DNA of 6,456 bases from JANXVV01 sp038230975 (GTDB lineage Bacteria; Planctomycetota; Phycisphaerae; Tepidisphaerales; Tepidisphaeraceae). Below, in pieces: positions 5,421 through 6,456 of the stretch. The translations under genes and the position numbers were made by a program. The stretch covers positions 1-6,456 of the forward strand of contig JBBRMF010000290.1 of NCBI GenBank assembly GCA_038230975.1, read 5' to 3'. The notes beneath the pieces were generated by a model. It saw only the letters and a program-made list of their open reading frames with translations, was not told where the DNA came from and searched no databases. Numbering within the stretch: position 1 is the stretch's first letter; the number at the start of each line of letters is the position of its first letter.

Positions 5421-5793
5421 TCCGATCGATCGCCCCTTTAATGCCAAGGTTCTAACCGAAGCGCAACAGTTGGCGGCGGAATACCAAATTGCGGTGCGCT
5501 TCGATAAGGAAGAAGGTGGTTGGGTTGGCCGTTGCGTGGAACTTCCCTTGTGCATCGGCTTTGGCGCGGACCCGACAAAATGCGTGAACGAAACGCGTGA
5601 AGTCGTCGTCACTGCGGCCGCCGTCATGATCGAAAGCGGTGAGAATCTGCCGGTCCCCGTTTCTGACGAGCAACGCACGGAACAAATTAACCTCAGGTTG
5701 ACGCCAACGGAGAAATATCGATTGGAAGACTCTGCGCGCCGGGGTGGATTTCGGGGTATTTCGGATTACGTGCGATCTACAGTTCTTAAATGA
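5377..5793 (+). CDS. hicB: HicB-family antitoxin with ribbon-helix-helix domain
   Basis: A 138-residue protein. The central part (about 35-92, 'AVRFDKEEGGWVGRCVELP', then 'GFGADPTKCVNETREVVVTA') is the HicB partial RNase H-like fold that binds HicA; the 'GADPTKCVNETRE' stretch matches the usual 'GxTxEEAxxNxxE' helix start. The C-terminus (about 102-137, 'EQINLRLTPTEKYRLEDSA', then 'GGFRGISDYVRSTV') is a ribbon-helix-helix DNA-binding domain, so autoregulation of the operon is expected. An N-terminal segment of about 34 residues ('LDPIDRPFNAKVLTEAQ') precedes the fold; I recall a similar 'DRPFxxxVLxxA' opening in a subgroup of long HicB proteins, which supports the ATG at 5377, as does its strong SD site. 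It neutralises HicA and probably represses the promoter upstream of 5229. Confidence 0.9.
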   Translation: MSISKKLKNAVRKLDPIDRPFNAKVLTEAQQLAAEYQIAVRFDKEEGGWVGRCVELPLCIGFGADPTKCVNETREVVVTAAAVMIESGENLPVPVSDEQRTEQINLRLTPTEKYRLEDSARRGGFRGISDYVRSTVLK

Positions 5794-5808
5794 CGGCCAG
5801 CATCGTTC

Positions 5809-5817
5809 TGATATACT
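5809..5817 (+). promoter_or_regulatory. Extended -10 promoter candidate for the M32 carboxypeptidase
   Basis: TGATATACT: a TG-N extension plus TATACT, 5 of 6 to the -10 consensus, about 70 nt before the ATG at 5889. No good -35 is seen, which is tolerated with an extended -10. It shares the octamer TGATATAC with the hicA promoter region. Confidence 0.4.
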
Positions 5818-5888
5818 CAGATGATACCGTGTTCGCAAAGTGCGCAAAGCAACAAAATGATCGCTGATTTAAGTTGGAAAATATCACG

Positions 5889-6456
5889 ATGACCCACTCA
5901 CCCACGCTACCCGCCTACGAAACACTCACAACCACGCTCCGCGAAATCGCCTTGCTCGGCTCCGTCGCATCCGTTTTGCATTGGGACGAACGAACGCAGT
6001 TGCCGGTAAAGGGGACAGAGCATCGAGCCAATCAGTTGTCGTTGCTGGCCCGAATGTCGCACGAGCAATTTACCTCGCCAAAGGTCGGAGAATTGCTCAC
6101 AGTGGTTGAAGCGAGCGATCTGGTGGCTGATCGAGCAACGGACGCGGCGGTGAACGTTCGCGAAACTCGGCGATCCTATGACCGAGCCATCAAGCTGCCG
6201 GCTTCGCTCGTCGAAGAGATGACCAGGACAGAAATTCTCTCCCAAGCAGCATGGGTGGAGGCCCGGAAAAAATCGGATTTCGCGGCGTTTGAACCGTGGC
6301 TCGGGAAAGTGCTTAATTTGAAGCTGAAGGAAGCGGATTGCATTGGTTATAAAGAGTGTCGTTACGATGCGCTGCTCGATCCCTACGAACCCAACGAGAC
6401 CGCCACCAACCTGACTAAAGTGTTCGAGACTTTGCGCGGGCCACTGGTGGAATTAG
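5889..6456 (+). CDS. Carboxypeptidase M32 (carboxypeptidase Taq family), 5' part
   Basis: Partial gene: 189 codons are open from the ATG at 5889 to the window end with no stop. M32 enzymes are cytoplasmic zinc carboxypeptidases of about 500 residues that remove C-terminal amino acids with broad specificity. The visible N-terminal part matches the family: 'YETLTTTLREIALLGSVASV' (10-29), 'LHWDERTQLP' (30-39), 'HRANQLSLLARMSHE' (about 45-59), and 'YDALLDPYEP' with D164-P-Y-E-P168. The HExxH zinc motif lies beyond the window and cannot be checked. The ATG at 5889 fits the normal N-terminus; only a weak GGA at 5876-5878 resembles an SD site. It lies 95 nt after hicB on the same strand with its own promoter candidate, so it need not be part of the hicAB operon. 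Confidence 0.92.
   Translation, partial: MTHSPTLPAYETLTTTLREIALLGSVASVLHWDERTQLPVKGTEHRANQLSLLARMSHEQFTSPKVGELLTVVEASDLVADRATDAAVNVRETRRSYDRAIKLPASLVEEMTRTEILSQAAWVEARKKSDFAAFEPWLGKVLNLKLKEADCIGYKECRYDALLDPYEPNETATNLTKVFETLRGPLVEL

Noticed and set aside
5452..5847. Minus-strand open frames over hicB
   Set aside because: They are antisense shadows; hicB has clear domains and a strong SD site.

Overview
The window (about 55% GC by eye) reads as a chromosomal stretch of a planctomycete-like bacterium. This rests on indirect signs: short GC-rich REP-like palindromes whose chance translation gives 'TGWKPVP'/'TGFQPV' peptides, which I recall as common in Planctomycetota genomes; frequent absence of Shine-Dalgarno (SD) sites; non-ATG starts; and a DUF1570-type lipoprotein. 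I cannot fix the class or genus. No rRNA, tRNA, CRISPR array, transposase or phage gene is visible.

Layout, left to right: (1) the 3' end of a PBP4-type D-Ala-D-Ala carboxypeptidase (+). (2) A convergent metallo-beta-lactamase-fold gene (-), separated from (1) by 38 nt that hold one REP-like element; its zinc-ligand motifs are badly eroded. (3) A divergent region with an inverted pair of the same REP-like element, leading into a putative gluzincin lipoprotein (+). (4) A second, related palindromic element just after that gene. (5) Acylphosphatase (+) and, 41 nt on, a six-helix ABC-2-type permease (+). (6) Ribonuclease III (-), converging on the permease with a 20-nt gap and carrying a lysine-rich tail. 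(7) A 388-nt divergent intergenic region. (8) A HicA/HicB toxin-antitoxin pair (+) with a 44-nt overlap. (9) The 5' part of an M32 carboxypeptidase gene (+), cut by the window end.

Most genes are unrelated housekeeping or envelope functions and do not form one pathway. The only clear functional unit is hicAB. Its sequence suggests built-in translational asymmetry: the toxin has no SD site and may be leaderless, while the antitoxin has a strong SD site lying inside conserved toxin codons. I see no convincing new multi-gene system. The points most worth checking are the REP-like families and their placement, the hicAB start architecture, the MBL protein lacking its metal motif, and the RNase III with alanine at a metal-binding aspartate position.
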